Of a stretch of 64,000 nucleotides of DNA, positions 26,179 to 34,949 are shown one piece after another. Both the position numbers and the translations under genes were made by a program. The notes beneath the pieces are model-generated. The model searched no databases, was not told where the DNA came from, and saw nothing but the letters and a program-made list of their open reading frames with translations. This DNA is from Paludibacteraceae bacterium (GTDB lineage Bacteria; Bacteroidota; Bacteroidia; Bacteroidales; Paludibacteraceae). Each line of letters opens with the position of its first letter. The first letter of the stretch is position 1. The stretch lies in the NCBI GenBank assembly GCA_905234835.1, contig CAJOIZ010000001.1:62001-126000 (forward strand), in the 5' to 3' direction.

Positions 26179-27279
26179 TTACATCTCGGCGACCTTGAGC
26201 CGTTCAGCGTTCTCCGCCACGGTCAGTGCGTCAATAACTCCCTGTATGTCACCGTCCATAAACGCAGACAGATTATATACCGTATAACCTATCCTGTGGT
26301 CGGTTATCCTTCCTTGCGGATAGTTGTATGTGCGAATCTTCGCCGAGCGGTCTCCCGTGCTGACCAGTGTCTTGCGGCGGGACGCGATATCGTCAATGTA
26401 CTTCTGGTGCTCGCTGTCGTAAATCTTCGTGCGTAGCCGTGCGAGGGCACGTTCCTTGTTCTTAGGCTGGTCACGGGTCTCGGTACACTCAATCAGAATC
26501 TCCTGCACTTCGCCCGTATTAGGATTCTTCCAATTGTAACGCAGCCGAACGCCCGAATTGACCTTGTTCACGTTCTGTCCACCAGCACCGCCCGAACGGA
26601 AATAGTCCCAGCGTATCTCACCTTCGTTAATCTGCACCTCGAACTCGTCGGCTTCCGGTAGTACCGCTACCGTAGCAGCCGAGGTATGTACCCTACCCTG
26701 CGTCTCTGTCACCGGCACACGCTGCACACGGTGAACGCCCGACTCGTACTTGAGGGTACCATAAACATTCTCGCCAGTAACATTGAAGATGATTTCCTTG
26801 AAGCCACCAACCGCTCCTTCCGAAAAAGACGAAACGGTATATTTGAAGCCTTTGGTTTCAAAGTACTTGGTGTACATACGGAACAAGTCGCCTGCGAACA
26901 ATGCCGCCTCGTCACCTCCCGTACCTCCGCGAATCTCCATCACCACGTTCTTTCCATCCTCCGGGTCTTTCGGGAGAAGCATCAGTTTCAACTCCTCTTC
27001 CAATACGGGGATTTCGGGTTCCAAGCGGTCGATCTCCTCACGAGCCATCTCCTTAAGATCCGCATCCTGTTCGTTATAGAACAATTGCTTAGCGTCTTCC
27101 AAATCGCGAAGCGTCTTCTTGTACCGCTCCGCTGCTGCCAAGACACCCTCCAATTCGTGGTACTCGCGGTTCAGACGCACATAGCGTGCCTGGTCGGCTA
27201 TTACAGACGGGTCGGTAATAAAGAGCGAAATCTCATAGAACTTCGCTTCCAGACCTTCTATTTTGTCCAGTATATTCAC
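26179..27279 (-). CDS. prfA: peptide chain release factor 1 (GTG start)
   Basis: This 366-residue factor recognises UAA/UAG stop codons and releases the peptide. The catalytic GGQ lies in SGGAGGQNVNKVNSGVRL. The codon-reading tripeptide is PVT (in RVPVTETQGRVHTS), close to the canonical PxT of RF1 rather than SPF of RF2. ETRDQPKNKERALARLR and the C-terminal SAKIRTYNYPQGRITDHRI are standard. The start is GTG; no in-frame ATG precedes the conserved N-terminus LDKIEGLEAKFYEIS. It lies 11 nt downstream of ffh. Confidence 0.96.
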   Translation of the reverse strand: MNILDKIEGLEAKFYEISLFITDPSVIADQARYVRLNREYHELEGVLAAAERYKKTLRDLEDAKQLFYNEQDADLKEMAREEIDRLEPEIPVLEEELKLMLLPKDPEDGKNVVMEIRGGTGGDEAALFAGDLFRMYTKYFETKGFKYTVSSFSEGAVGGFKEIIFNVTGENVYGTLKYESGVHRVQRVPVTETQGRVHTSAATVAVLPEADEFEVQINEGEIRWDYFRSGGAGGQNVNKVNSGVRLRYNWKNPNTGEVQEILIECTETRDQPKNKERALARLRTKIYDSEHQKYIDDIASRRKTLVSTGDRSAKIRTYNYPQGRITDHRIGYTVYNLSAFMDGDIQGVIDALTVAENAERLKVAEM

Positions 27280-27290
27280 GGTAAACAGTA

Positions 27291-28589
27291 TTAACGACGG
27301 CGCATCTGCTGTATCTTGCGCATCATCTTCGCGCTCTGCTCAAACTGTTTCAAGAAACGGTTCAGTTCGACAATACTTCTTCCGCTTCCTTTGGCAATAC
27401 GCTCCTTACGTGAGCCATTGAGGCACGCAGGATTAGCACGCTCATAAGGAGTCATCGAACTAATCATAGCTTCTATGGGTTTGAAGGCGTCGTCGCTGAT
27501 CTCCACGTTCTTGAGCGCCTTATCCATACCCGGAATCATGCCCATCAAGTCCTTCACCGACCCCATCTTCTTTATCTGCTCGAGCTGACCGATAAAGTCG
27601 TTGAAGTCAAACTGGTTCTTGGCAATCTTCTTGCTCAAGCGCCGTGCCTCTTGCTCGTCGTACTGCGCCTGTGCTCGTTCCACAAGACTCACCACATCGC
27701 CCATACCCAGAATGCGGTCTGCCATACGGCTCGGGTGGAACACATCGAGGGCATCCATCTTCTCGCCCGTTCCGATGAACTTGATGGGTTTATCCACCAC
27801 CGAGCGGATTGACAGGGCAGCACCGCCGCGAGCATCGCCATCCAACTTGGTCAATATAACTCCATCGAAATCCAGCCGGTCGTTGAACTCTTTAGCAGTA
27901 TTGACAGCATCCTGACCTGTCATCGAATCAACTACGAACAGCGTTTCAGAAGGTTCGATGGCACGTTTGATGGCTTCTATCTCGTTCATCATCTGCTCGT
28001 CAATAGCCAGTCGTCCCGCCGTATCGACTATCAGCACATCATATCCGTATGTCCGCGCCTCTTTCAACGCATCCTTTGCTTTCTTGACAGGGTCTTTCTC
28101 TTCCTCGGCAAGATACACCTTCGCCTGCACCTGTTCACCGAGAACACGCAGTTGTTCGATAGCTGCCGGACGATAGACGTCGCAAGCAGCGAGCATCACC
28201 CGTTTTCCTTTCTTCGTTTGCAAATAATGCGCCAGTTTCGCTGCATGAGTAGTCTTACCCGAGCCCTGCAAACCCGCCATCAGGATAACGGCCGGATTGC
28301 CTTTCAGGTTCATTCCGACTGCTTCGTCCCCCATCAGATGAGCCAGTTCGTCATGGGTAATCTTAACCATCAACTGCCCCGGGCGGACAGCCGTCATTAC
28401 CTTCTCGCCCAAAGCCTTTTCCTTCACACGGTCGGTAAACTGCTTGGCAGTCTTGTAGTTGACATCCGCTTCCAACAACGCTTTACGGATATCCTTGACC
28501 GTTTCGGCTATATTGATATCGGTGATACGACCTTCACCTTTCAGAATCTTAAAACTACGCTCCAGGCGTTCACTTAGATTATCAAACAT
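27291..28589 (-). CDS. ffh: signal recognition particle protein Ffh
   Basis: This 432-residue SRP GTPase targets nascent membrane proteins to the translocon. The N-domain starts MFDNLSERLERSFKILKGEG. G-domain motifs are AGLQGSGKTTHAAKLA (P-loop), CDVYRPAAIEQL, VDTAGRLAIDEQ and TKLDGDARGGAALS. The C-terminal M-domain has GQLEQIKKMGSVKDLMGMIPGM, KRIPMEAM-like segments, and a basic Met-rich end (KMMRKIQQMRRR). The promoter at 28664-28694 drives it, and an unusual 14-bp inverted repeat covers the -7 element. prfA and mltG follow closely. Confidence 0.96.
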   Translation of the reverse strand: MFDNLSERLERSFKILKGEGRITDINIAETVKDIRKALLEADVNYKTAKQFTDRVKEKALGEKVMTAVRPGQLMVKITHDELAHLMGDEAVGMNLKGNPAVILMAGLQGSGKTTHAAKLAHYLQTKKGKRVMLAACDVYRPAAIEQLRVLGEQVQAKVYLAEEEKDPVKKAKDALKEARTYGYDVLIVDTAGRLAIDEQMMNEIEAIKRAIEPSETLFVVDSMTGQDAVNTAKEFNDRLDFDGVILTKLDGDARGGAALSIRSVVDKPIKFIGTGEKMDALDVFHPSRMADRILGMGDVVSLVERAQAQYDEQEARRLSKKIAKNQFDFNDFIGQLEQIKKMGSVKDLMGMIPGMDKALKNVEISDDAFKPIEAMISSMTPYERANPACLNGSRKERIAKGSGRSIVELNRFLKQFEQSAKMMRKIQQMRRR

Positions 28590-28641
28590 ATTTCCTCCTT
28601 CTTTAGATGACTTCTTTATCTACAAAAGCAACCAGATAAAC

Positions 28642-28678
28642 AAAGTCTTACTTTTACTGCGCGCAAAAGTAAGACTTT
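28642..28678. promoter_or_regulatory. 14-bp perfect inverted repeat over the ffh promoter
   Basis: The left arm AAAGTCTTACTTTT (28642-28655) and right arm AAAAGTAAGACTTT (28665-28678) are perfect complements around a 9-nt centre. The right arm contains most of the ffh -7 element. It may be an operator or a cruciform/hairpin at the transcript start. Confidence 0.55.
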
Positions 28679-28694
28679 TAACCTATTCCTGCAA
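28664..28694 (-). promoter_or_regulatory. Bacteroidetes-type promoter for ffh
   Basis: On the minus strand, TACTTTTG (28671-28664) and TTG (28694-28692) are separated by a 20-nt spacer, 75 nt upstream of the ffh ATG. Confidence 0.75.
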
Positions 28695-28748
28695 AACTAT
28701 TTTTTCATACCCGTTTTTTTACCCCAACAGTATTAGACCGATTTGGGT

Positions 28749-30800
28749 TTAATCCACCCGTTGCCCTTGCAGGTTGTAGTACGAATATCCTCCATCGCCG
28801 TCCGGCACAACGATGCAAATCTGTCCCTGATACATTACTTTCACGGGCATTGCGCCATCCGTCTGTATTTCGGGCAAAGCATCTTCCTCTATCGCATGGA
28901 TTCCTCGATACGGCAGGAAGTACAAGTCCACCATACCCTGACTATATGTATTGTCCGCATCAGGCAGGATGAAGAAATAGTAGTCCACACTTGACTGCAA
29001 CGTAAGAGCCAAACGAGCCGACCAGTCCGAAGTTGGTGCAAAGATTGCACGGTTCTCCACCGCTCCCATTGCAAACATAGTTGCCGTATCCGTCATCAAC
29101 GCATCGTCACCAGAGACAGACAGGTATCGCGAACCGTTGCGCAGGGTCCATCCCTTCGAGGTATGTTTCAGTTCCCATACACAAGACATGGGCACATTGG
29201 TGGTGTTCACATCCTGAACATTCGTCACCCCTGTCTCAATCGCCTGCAGACGCGTACCTCCATGCATCATCATCTCCTTAGAAGAGAGGTAATACCACTG
29301 TCTGTCGGAGCTGCGCTGACGGTTAGCCACTACGACATAGGTACCTTCGGTCAGTTTGAAGGAAGTAAGAGGATGACGGTTGCCTATACCGACGGCATAC
29401 CATGCGTCAGCCACCGCTATCTCCTGTTTTGAATTGGCTCCGTACAAGTCGCGTGTAGCCTGCAATGACAGGTCGCGGATATTGGCATAGGTTGTCGTAG
29501 GAGAAACGTAGTATATCAGCGTGTTATATACAATCTGCATTGCCGCGTCAAAACCTATTCCTTCTACCTCATACACTTGTATCCCCTTGTCATCAATCGT
29601 ACCCGAACCGCCATTAACGAGTAGGTAGAACCAATAGTTCTGCACACCTGCATTGGTATGTGGGTTGGGTGTAGAGGTGAAATCCCACAAATCGCCTTTA
29701 TAAGTAGTGGGACACGGGCGTACGTTACGCTCTTTTTGTTTCGGGTTCTTCAGCGAGCGCATACAACTGCCATCGAGCATTGCCGTTGTGGTCATCTCCC
29801 AATCAGTTTCACCGTATGCGTAACGTTCAACAGCGCAGGCGAAGATGTCGGCAAAGGACTCATTCAAGGCACCTCCCTCATCCGTTGTAGCCAGTTCGTG
29901 TCCGACGTTGTGGTTGATGACAGCATGGGTGTATTCGTGCGCCAGAACGTCAACGCAAACGAGCGGACCGTATGTTTCGTGGTCTCCCATACCATAGAAG
30001 AAAAAGCCTGTTTTGCCCACAGCACAGCAGTTATTAGGGAAACGCACAGCAGACAGCGAAGGCAAGTAATGTGACGGGTTAACAAAGTTGGCAAGCCGCT
30101 TATTGGCATTATCTACACCGCGCCGTCCGAAGGTGTTCAACCAATAATCGTAGGTGGTACACAATCCCCAATGAACATCAATAGCGGGATTGTTGCAAAC
30201 CTGCACCGTCCCCGAAACATAATCGGACACAAAGCGATACTCTTTTGCCTGAGTGGCAGTGAGGCGAAATTCTTGCGGGCATTTGACACTACCAGAAGGA
30301 TTGTACTCCCAGACTTCCATATAGATATCCTCCGTAGCCAGTATATTGGTCTCGGTTAAAACAGGGAATGTAACAGGCATACCTCCATTTAAGGCATAAC
30401 CTGACTGAAACAACTGATTACCGTAAGCGTCCTTGATAACGATATAAAATTCTGGCAGCAAATCACTTGATTCCATTCTCCACCATGAGTCGGAGGCTGC
30501 ATTAATGGTTATAGTCTGAATCAAGGGGATATTCCATGAATTATAAGCAGAATGGTAAGTGTCCACATAATTGTAGTTATAGGAACCATCGCTATTCTCC
30601 AATAGATTCTTACCGTCCAACGTAAGGATATTACGCTGCGGGTCATACAACATAGAGGTAGAGTTGTTGTCAAGACTATACACAAAGTTCACAATACCAC
30701 TATAATACGAAGCTCCCTTACCGACCAACGCCTGTCCGTTGGAAGTGATAGCAAAAAGGCAGAAAAACAAAATTAGAATAACAAATTGTAAGCGTCTCAT
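28749..30800 (-). CDS. secreted M4-family (thermolysin-like) zinc metallopeptidase
   Basis: This protein of about 683 residues has a signal peptide (RRLQFVILILFFCLFAITSNGQ). The catalytic domain has the zinc motif HEYTH in VDVLAHEYTHAVINHNVGHE. The third zinc ligand Glu sits in GGALNESFADIFACAVERY. DKGIQVYEVEGIGFDAAMQIVYNTL and ATRDLYGANS match the helical C-lobe. A beta-rich tail follows. The last ~30 residues, MPVKVMYQGQICIVVPDG then YYNLQGQRV, resemble the end of the giant protein at 34950-41837 and may be an export/sorting tail. I use ATG 30800, since the upstream frame to 30860 begins with TTG and covers the promoter. The role is extracellular proteolysis. Confidence 0.88.
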   Translation of the reverse strand: MRRLQFVILILFFCLFAITSNGQALVGKGASYYSGIVNFVYSLDNNSTSMLYDPQRNILTLDGKNLLENSDGSYNYNYVDTYHSAYNSWNIPLIQTITINAASDSWWRMESSDLLPEFYIVIKDAYGNQLFQSGYALNGGMPVTFPVLTETNILATEDIYMEVWEYNPSGSVKCPQEFRLTATQAKEYRFVSDYVSGTVQVCNNPAIDVHWGLCTTYDYWLNTFGRRGVDNANKRLANFVNPSHYLPSLSAVRFPNNCCAVGKTGFFFYGMGDHETYGPLVCVDVLAHEYTHAVINHNVGHELATTDEGGALNESFADIFACAVERYAYGETDWEMTTTAMLDGSCMRSLKNPKQKERNVRPCPTTYKGDLWDFTSTPNPHTNAGVQNYWFYLLVNGGSGTIDDKGIQVYEVEGIGFDAAMQIVYNTLIYYVSPTTTYANIRDLSLQATRDLYGANSKQEIAVADAWYAVGIGNRHPLTSFKLTEGTYVVVANRQRSSDRQWYYLSSKEMMMHGGTRLQAIETGVTNVQDVNTTNVPMSCVWELKHTSKGWTLRNGSRYLSVSGDDALMTDTATMFAMGAVENRAIFAPTSDWSARLALTLQSSVDYYFFILPDADNTYSQGMVDLYFLPYRGIHAIEEDALPEIQTDGAMPVKVMYQGQICIVVPDGDGGYSYYNLQGQRVD

Positions 30801-30824
30801 TTCTTCATTCCTTAAAAAAGCGCG

Positions 30825-30857
30825 CAAAAGTAGTCCTTTCTGCGCGCTATAACCAAA
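30825..30857 (-). promoter_or_regulatory. Bacteroidetes-type promoter for the M4 peptidase
   Basis: On the minus strand, TACTTTTG (30832-30825) is preceded by TTG near 30856-30854, with a spacer of about 21 nt. Confidence 0.7.
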
Positions 30858-31111
30858 CAAATCTTACACTTTGTCAAAATTGCAATCTATGGTTTTCAGT
30901 ATTTGCTATCTGTACATTTCATTTTACACCAAAGCGGTCGATAGAAAGAATATGGGTGTATGTATGCGCATGTGTTTCTTGTTTTCGCGGGAGGGGCACC
31001 GGATTGTATCCGGAGAACACTATGCCGATCGGCAGGCAGTAGAATTACGAAGAAGTTGGCTTGCGACATGTGCGAGCATACGGTGAGCCTTCGGTATGAT
31101 AAGCACTATCA

Positions 31112-31155
31112 TTCGGCTATCCTTCGGTTATCCTTCGGTTATCTATCGGTTATCC
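31112..31155. repeat. 11-bp tandem repeat, four units (TTCGGTTATCC)
   Basis: Units TTCGGCTATCC, TTCGGTTATCC, TTCGGTTATCT and ATCGGTTATCC run head to tail, followed by a partial TACGGTG. Confidence 0.85.
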
Positions 31156-31235
31156 TACGGTGTTGCTTGCTCTTTTTGCACTGTATAAGAACAGACGATC
31201 ATGCAAATCGTCCGTTAGATATATCTCATACATTG

Positions 31236-31323
31236 GAGTTGCTATGTGATTGATATATAATTGCTATGTGATGAATATGTGATTGATATATGATTGATAT
31301 GTAACTGATATGCAAATAAATAT
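31236..31323. repeat. 11-bp tandem repeat, about eight units (TGATTGATATG)
   Basis: Units such as GAGTTGCTATG, TGATTGATATA, TAATTGCTATG, TGATGAATATG and TGATTGATATG run in exact 11-bp register up to a decayed CAAATAAATAT. Confidence 0.8.
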
Positions 31324-31366
31324 ATATGGTATTTCCTAATGAACGTCATCAGAAAATACCATATAT
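31322..31366 (-). terminator. long hairpin after the AsmA-like gene, probable terminator
   Basis: The arms are 21 nt with a 3-nt loop. On the plus strand there are two A-C mismatches. On the minus strand the same positions become G-U pairs, so the minus-strand RNA is fully paired. The site is 75 nt past the AsmA-like stop, consistent with a 3'-UTR structure of that transcript. The following T-run is weak. Confidence 0.5.
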
Positions 31367-31440
31367 GTATAGCAATGAATAATAGTGTATTACAGAGACA
31401 GGGGCAGATTATTTGATGTCAAATGACCGATTGGGGTTGA

Positions 31441-34400
31441 TTACTGACTGACCTTCTGTATGTACTGACGTACCGACCGACGGAAATTAGGAATTACGTT
31501 GGCATCGTTGTCACGCAGCAGCATCCTACCCTCGCCCGCCTTGCTACGAGAGCTCTTGTACTTGGCCTTCACAAAGGGATTGAACTTAATATGCTGGAAA
31601 TCGGTACCATAGACATCCAATGCCAGTTTCATGGGCTTGAACAGCGATATATGGTAGTCGAACGAGCCGTCCAAATTCTGCGTACCACCGACACCGGCAT
31701 AGTACTTATCCATAGAAAGCATAAAGGGGAATATCTGCACTTTGTTGTTCTCCACCATCAGTTCCACGCTCAAGCTGTCAATCCTGTTACGGGTTTTCTT
31801 GGAGAACATCAGCATCTTGGCTATTTCGGAGAACGTCTCACCGTCCATCAAGACCATATCCGTACCTCTCAGCCATGCACAAGCATTAACAGAAGGAAGG
31901 TCGATGCTCATATCGCTATTCAACCGCAGACGGGCCGCAGCATCACAAGCAACCGAGCCGTCAAAGGAGCGCAACATCGGCATAACGGAGTCCAATTCGG
32001 GCAACGCCTGAATCAAGTCCCCCACCTGAACACTATCCATCGACAAGTCAGCCGCCGCATGAGCAGATACCGTATCGCGGCAAGCATACACCATATTCAT
32101 ACGCATCTTGCCCACCTTGGTTGATGTAGAGAGATTGGTAATCGCCAACGTCTGGTCGTTCAGGCGAACCTGTCCCTTGAACTCGTGCAGACGCATACCA
32201 GAGAAGATGACCGTATCCACACGTGCACGGAACCGCACATTCAGATTATCCGGCAGTACAACCAATGCCGCCAACGAATCAGGCGATTCGCCGGAAACAG
32301 CCATCAGAGTGTCAGAATCCTGCAACGGAGTAGTGAACTGAACTGTATCTTCCAATACAGACATATTCTCCGCCAAAGCAAGCGAATCCAACTGCTCCTT
32401 ACGACGCTGCTGATGCTGCATAGCCTGACTGAGCTGGTTAAGGTCTATACGGCGTGATTCCAACTCCAGATTGGCATCCAGCGTCTTGCCACGAAGCAGG
32501 TACCTGCGCAGATGATGCACATCGCCCTTGAGGGACACCACCGAACGTCCCATACGCAGACGGAAACTATTAAGCGTCAGTGTATCGTCATTGAGAGTCA
32601 AATCCATACGTCTAACAGTCGGACGCAGGTCATCACCCTTATGACGGATGCCGAAGGTCCGCACATAGACCTTACCTGTATTGGCAAAACGCTTATAGTA
32701 CGTCTCCATCGGCGTACTGTCGTTCACGACAGTCTGCCCCAAGCGCAACAGCGAGTCCAACGTCATCACGGTGCGTTCGCTGTCCGCTATCCTTACAAGT
32801 CCGCCCGAAACCGTGTCACGCCGGTAGCGACGGAAACGAGGTACCGCCGTCAGGTCCATCCGCACCGAATCAAGCAACATACCGTTGCGGGGCTTGATGA
32901 AGAAAACAGAGTCCAAAGATATGCGCGCCGTAGTGGCAGGCACAAACGCCGACTTTTTATCAGGACGCATCGAGGCACTCACCCTCAGTTGCTGCGCCAG
33001 CAGCCGCAACGAATCCGCGCTCTGCACATCCGCGCCGCGCAGACTGAGCGACGCACGCAAACGCGGTACGGTATGGTCGGTCAAGTCGTCCGCATAAAGA
33101 CGTATATTGGCACCGTCCATCTGCGCTTTGATGTCACGGCGATAACGAATCTTAACCTGACGGAAAGCCAAACTGCCGTTGAGCAAAGCCGTATCTTTCC
33201 TACCAGTCCGTTGAGACACACGAGCCATATTGGTAGTCAGATTCATACGCAACGAGTCAGCGAACAATCCCGCGTGAAGGTCTTTCATCGCCACAAAGAC
33301 ATCATCACCATACACTTCCGACTCCGAATGGATGTCGTAAATCTTGCGACGAAGCAAATCGTCCAAGAAGAACGAAGTATTGATATTCGCACGTAACCGT
33401 CCACGCACACGCGCCTTATCCGTCAGATTGAACAGCTCAGCCAACTCTTTCAAGTACAACTTTGCGCGAAGATTTGCCCTAAGCCATTCTCTTTTTTTCT
33501 TATATTTCCCCAAACCGTTAGCACTAATCCACGACGAACCGCTATTGAATTGCAGGGTGTCAATACGCACAAAGGTAGAGTCCTTCACTTCAGCGTTGTA
33601 ACGTCCTTCTGCACGCAACGAGAGGTTGTCCAAACGGATTTTTCTACGCGGATGACCTCCGTTCAAACTATCAACCTTCACCTCTACTTGTGCCAAAACG
33701 CCACTACGCTGAACCTTCTGCAACAAAGTGGATGTGCTGTCACTATCTGATAATAGTTCCTGCAACTTATTATTAGGTAATGCACATCGAACTCTCAGAT
33801 TGACACCGCCCGCGAGGGTATTCTCTTTGACAGTCTGCTCGCGTATCCTGTCGGGCAGAAGTGCCAGCAGTTTTTCCACCTGCGGGATACACAACACCGC
33901 CTTTGCAGCCACCGTATCATGCAAGGAGCCGTCCAACTCGACCGTTGCATCCGCCATGCGCAAAGCCAGCGAAGCATCTCCTTCAAAGAGCGAATCGGCA
34001 TACAGACCGGAAGAAGCCAAAAAGAGACTGTCTATACACAGGTTCTCAATAGCCAGACTGTCCGAAGAGAGCCTGACCAGACCATCCTCAAGCCGTACAC
34101 TGTCCCAATAGAAGGCAAACGGCTCTGACTGAACAGTGTCCTCTTCCTGCGGAAGAAGGATGTCAAAGTTGTACTTCCCTTTCCGCTCAGCCACGTTCAC
34201 TTCCGGGCGAGACAGGAACAACCCTTTAATCCGCACCTCCCTTTGCGACAGCGGCGGAAGGCATATCTTCAAGCGCAGGGTATCAAGTTTGAGAAGCGTA
34301 TCATAGACCAGCACTTCCGCTCCTACAGAATCCAATGCGGGCGTAGATACACGCAGCCCAACCAACTCAACGTGTGCATCAGGATAAGTGGACAGCAGCC

Positions 34401-34578
34401 GGATATCCACATCCTCCACCGTCACTTCGGCACACGCATAATCGGGCACATAACGTGCCAACAAAGCATTGATAACTCTCGGATTGGAAAGAGAATCCAA
34501 TCCAAGAGCTATCAACGTTACCAATACGGTTGCTACGAGTGTAACAACCCATAGCGTTATCTTAGTACCTTTTTTCAC
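31441..34578 (-). CDS. AsmA-like envelope protein (AsmA/TamB superfamily), GTG start
   Basis: This 1045-residue protein has one N-terminal TM (ITLWVVTLVATVLVTLIALG). A long beta-rich periplasmic chain follows, of the AsmA type: VTVEDVDIRLLSTYPDAHVELVGLRV, LRLKICLPPLSQREVRIKGLFLSRPEVNV, and later NSFRLRMGRSVVSLKGDV. The AsmA C-terminal block appears as MVLMDGETFSEIAKMLMFSKKTRNRIDSLSVEL, and PFMLSMDKYYAGVGGTQNLDG follows it. AsmA-like proteins are thought to bridge the periplasm for phospholipid transport to the outer membrane. The start codon is GTG, overlapping the stop of the small upstream gene as GTGA. The upstream genes encode a giant exported protein and a small anchored protein. Confidence 0.85.
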   Translation of the reverse strand: MKKGTKITLWVVTLVATVLVTLIALGLDSLSNPRVINALLARYVPDYACAEVTVEDVDIRLLSTYPDAHVELVGLRVSTPALDSVGAEVLVYDTLLKLDTLRLKICLPPLSQREVRIKGLFLSRPEVNVAERKGKYNFDILLPQEEDTVQSEPFAFYWDSVRLEDGLVRLSSDSLAIENLCIDSLFLASSGLYADSLFEGDASLALRMADATVELDGSLHDTVAAKAVLCIPQVEKLLALLPDRIREQTVKENTLAGGVNLRVRCALPNNKLQELLSDSDSTSTLLQKVQRSGVLAQVEVKVDSLNGGHPRRKIRLDNLSLRAEGRYNAEVKDSTFVRIDTLQFNSGSSWISANGLGKYKKKREWLRANLRAKLYLKELAELFNLTDKARVRGRLRANINTSFFLDDLLRRKIYDIHSESEVYGDDVFVAMKDLHAGLFADSLRMNLTTNMARVSQRTGRKDTALLNGSLAFRQVKIRYRRDIKAQMDGANIRLYADDLTDHTVPRLRASLSLRGADVQSADSLRLLAQQLRVSASMRPDKKSAFVPATTARISLDSVFFIKPRNGMLLDSVRMDLTAVPRFRRYRRDTVSGGLVRIADSERTVMTLDSLLRLGQTVVNDSTPMETYYKRFANTGKVYVRTFGIRHKGDDLRPTVRRMDLTLNDDTLTLNSFRLRMGRSVVSLKGDVHHLRRYLLRGKTLDANLELESRRIDLNQLSQAMQHQQRRKEQLDSLALAENMSVLEDTVQFTTPLQDSDTLMAVSGESPDSLAALVVLPDNLNVRFRARVDTVIFSGMRLHEFKGQVRLNDQTLAITNLSTSTKVGKMRMNMVYACRDTVSAHAAADLSMDSVQVGDLIQALPELDSVMPMLRSFDGSVACDAAARLRLNSDMSIDLPSVNACAWLRGTDMVLMDGETFSEIAKMLMFSKKTRNRIDSLSVELMVENNKVQIFPFMLSMDKYYAGVGGTQNLDGSFDYHISLFKPMKLALDVYGTDFQHIKFNPFVKAKYKSSRSKAGEGRMLLRDNDANVIPNFRRSVRQYIQKVSQ

Positions 34579-34931
34579 TCCGCTTTAGCAGCTTTGCGTT
34601 TGTGCAGGAACACGACACCTGCGGCGATTGCGGCAAAAGCAAGTAAGGGCCAGGCATCACCGATGGGGTACTCTTCTGAACGTCCTTCTTCTTCCGGTGA
34701 GTCGAAGTCATCTGCTTCCATAGCCGCATTACGCCGTCCTGATGTTGAACCCGGTAGTGAGCCGCCTCTGGACTCAACATAATTGGGTGTTGAGCTGCCC
34801 ACCGGCGTCACAGGGGAACTGTACTGGCTTCCCGATGGACGTAGCGTGGATGTGGACTGAAAATCCTGGGCGGCAAGCGGTGCTGACAAAAGCAACAACG
34901 CAATGCAAAGATTCCAGATTATGCTTTTCAT
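34575..34931 (-). CDS. small secreted protein with C-terminal PIGD-TM-basic tail
   Basis: This 118-residue protein has a signal peptide (SIIWNLCIALLLLSAPLAAQ). A Ser/Pro/Gly-rich low-complexity linker follows, then an acidic stretch (EADDFDSPEEEG). The C-terminal tripartite tail is PIGDAWPLLAFAAIAAGVVFLHKRK, made of a PIGD motif, one hydrophobic helix and a basic end. This layout recalls sorting tails such as those of (exo)sortase substrates; PIGD-type tails are frequent in Bacteroidetes surface proteins. It lies 18 nt after the 2295-residue protein and overlaps the AsmA-like gene, so it is probably co-expressed with both. No enzymatic motif is visible. Confidence 0.7.
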   Translation of the reverse strand: MKSIIWNLCIALLLLSAPLAAQDFQSTSTLRPSGSQYSSPVTPVGSSTPNYVESRGGSLPGSTSGRRNAAMEADDFDSPEEEGRSEEYPIGDAWPLLAFAAIAAGVVFLHKRKAAKAE

Positions 34932-34949
34932 ATTCTTGCTCCTTTCTAA

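Larger units (their letters stand above)
30861..31440. other. intergenic region with 11-bp repeat arrays
   Basis: No gene is recognised in these 580 nt. The region holds two unrelated 11-bp tandem arrays (31112-31155 and 31236-31323) and a 45-nt hairpin (31322-31366) downstream of the AsmA-like gene. Confidence 0.7.
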
